DNA of 5,089 nt from Flavobacterium sp. Lineage in GTDB: Bacteria; Bacteroidota; Bacteroidia; Flavobacteriales; Flavobacteriaceae. The notes beneath the pieces are model-generated. The model did not search any database and was not told the DNA's origin. It was given only the letters and a program-made list of their open reading frames with translations. The DNA is taken from contig JAAURU010000288.1 in the NCBI GenBank assembly GCA_012032075.1, positions 1 through 5,089 of the forward strand, written 5' to 3'. Below, piece by piece: positions 5,089 through 5,089 of this stretch; position 1 is the first letter of the stretch, and every line of letters starts with the position of its first letter. The position numbers and the translations under genes were made by a program.

Positions 5089-5089
5089 T

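Noticed and set aside
1..5089. CRISPR array, tRNA or rRNA
   Set aside because: No regularly spaced direct repeats, cloverleaf or rRNA-like conserved stretch was seen on either strand.

Overview
This AT-rich window looks like the chromosome of a flavobacterium (Bacteroidota, class Flavobacteriia). The evidence is a type IX secretion (T9SS) type A C-terminal sorting domain, short lipoproteins with a Cys lipobox, a DUF6252-like lipoprotein, a PorT-like outer-membrane barrel, and a TAnnTTTG-type promoter match. It is an accessory region. Almost every boundary in it is made by a repeat or a mobile element.

Left part (1-1530). A 51-residue lipoprotein and a secreted T9SS cargo protein both lie on the minus strand. 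The cargo gene is broken near its end: the frame stops in an A6 run, and the missing last third of the sorting domain is intact in the next frame (430-534). Two related ~131-bp imperfect inverted repeats (294-424 and 1395-1526) sit tightly against this gene. Their outer 7-bp ends are paired across the gene (GTTAGCA at one end, TGCCAAC at the other), as in integron gene cassettes with attC sites. I propose this as a possible cassette-like system; no integrase is present in the window.

Middle part (1531-4037). A plus-strand gene joins a DUF6471-like domain to the start of a C5-cytosine DNA methyltransferase, and it is cut off just after methyltransferase motif I. The cut is the left end of a ~144-bp MITE-like element with 28-bp perfect terminal inverted repeats. 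The right inverted repeat is itself split by a 1867-nt group II intron (2150-4016, minus strand). The intron has an intact reverse transcriptase/maturase, a canonical domain V, a domain VI with bulged branch-point A, and a 6/6 EBS1-IBS1 match. The result is nested: intron inside MITE, MITE between two truncated genes.

Right part (4038-5089). A two-gene minus-strand operon encodes a DUF6252-like lipoprotein (5' end outside the window) and, 3 nt downstream, an outer-membrane beta-barrel protein. The barrel's last residues are replaced by MITE and intron sequence. The genes flanking the MITE are unrelated and convergent, and both have lost their 3' ends, so the junction is better explained by deletion or recombination between element copies than by one simple insertion.
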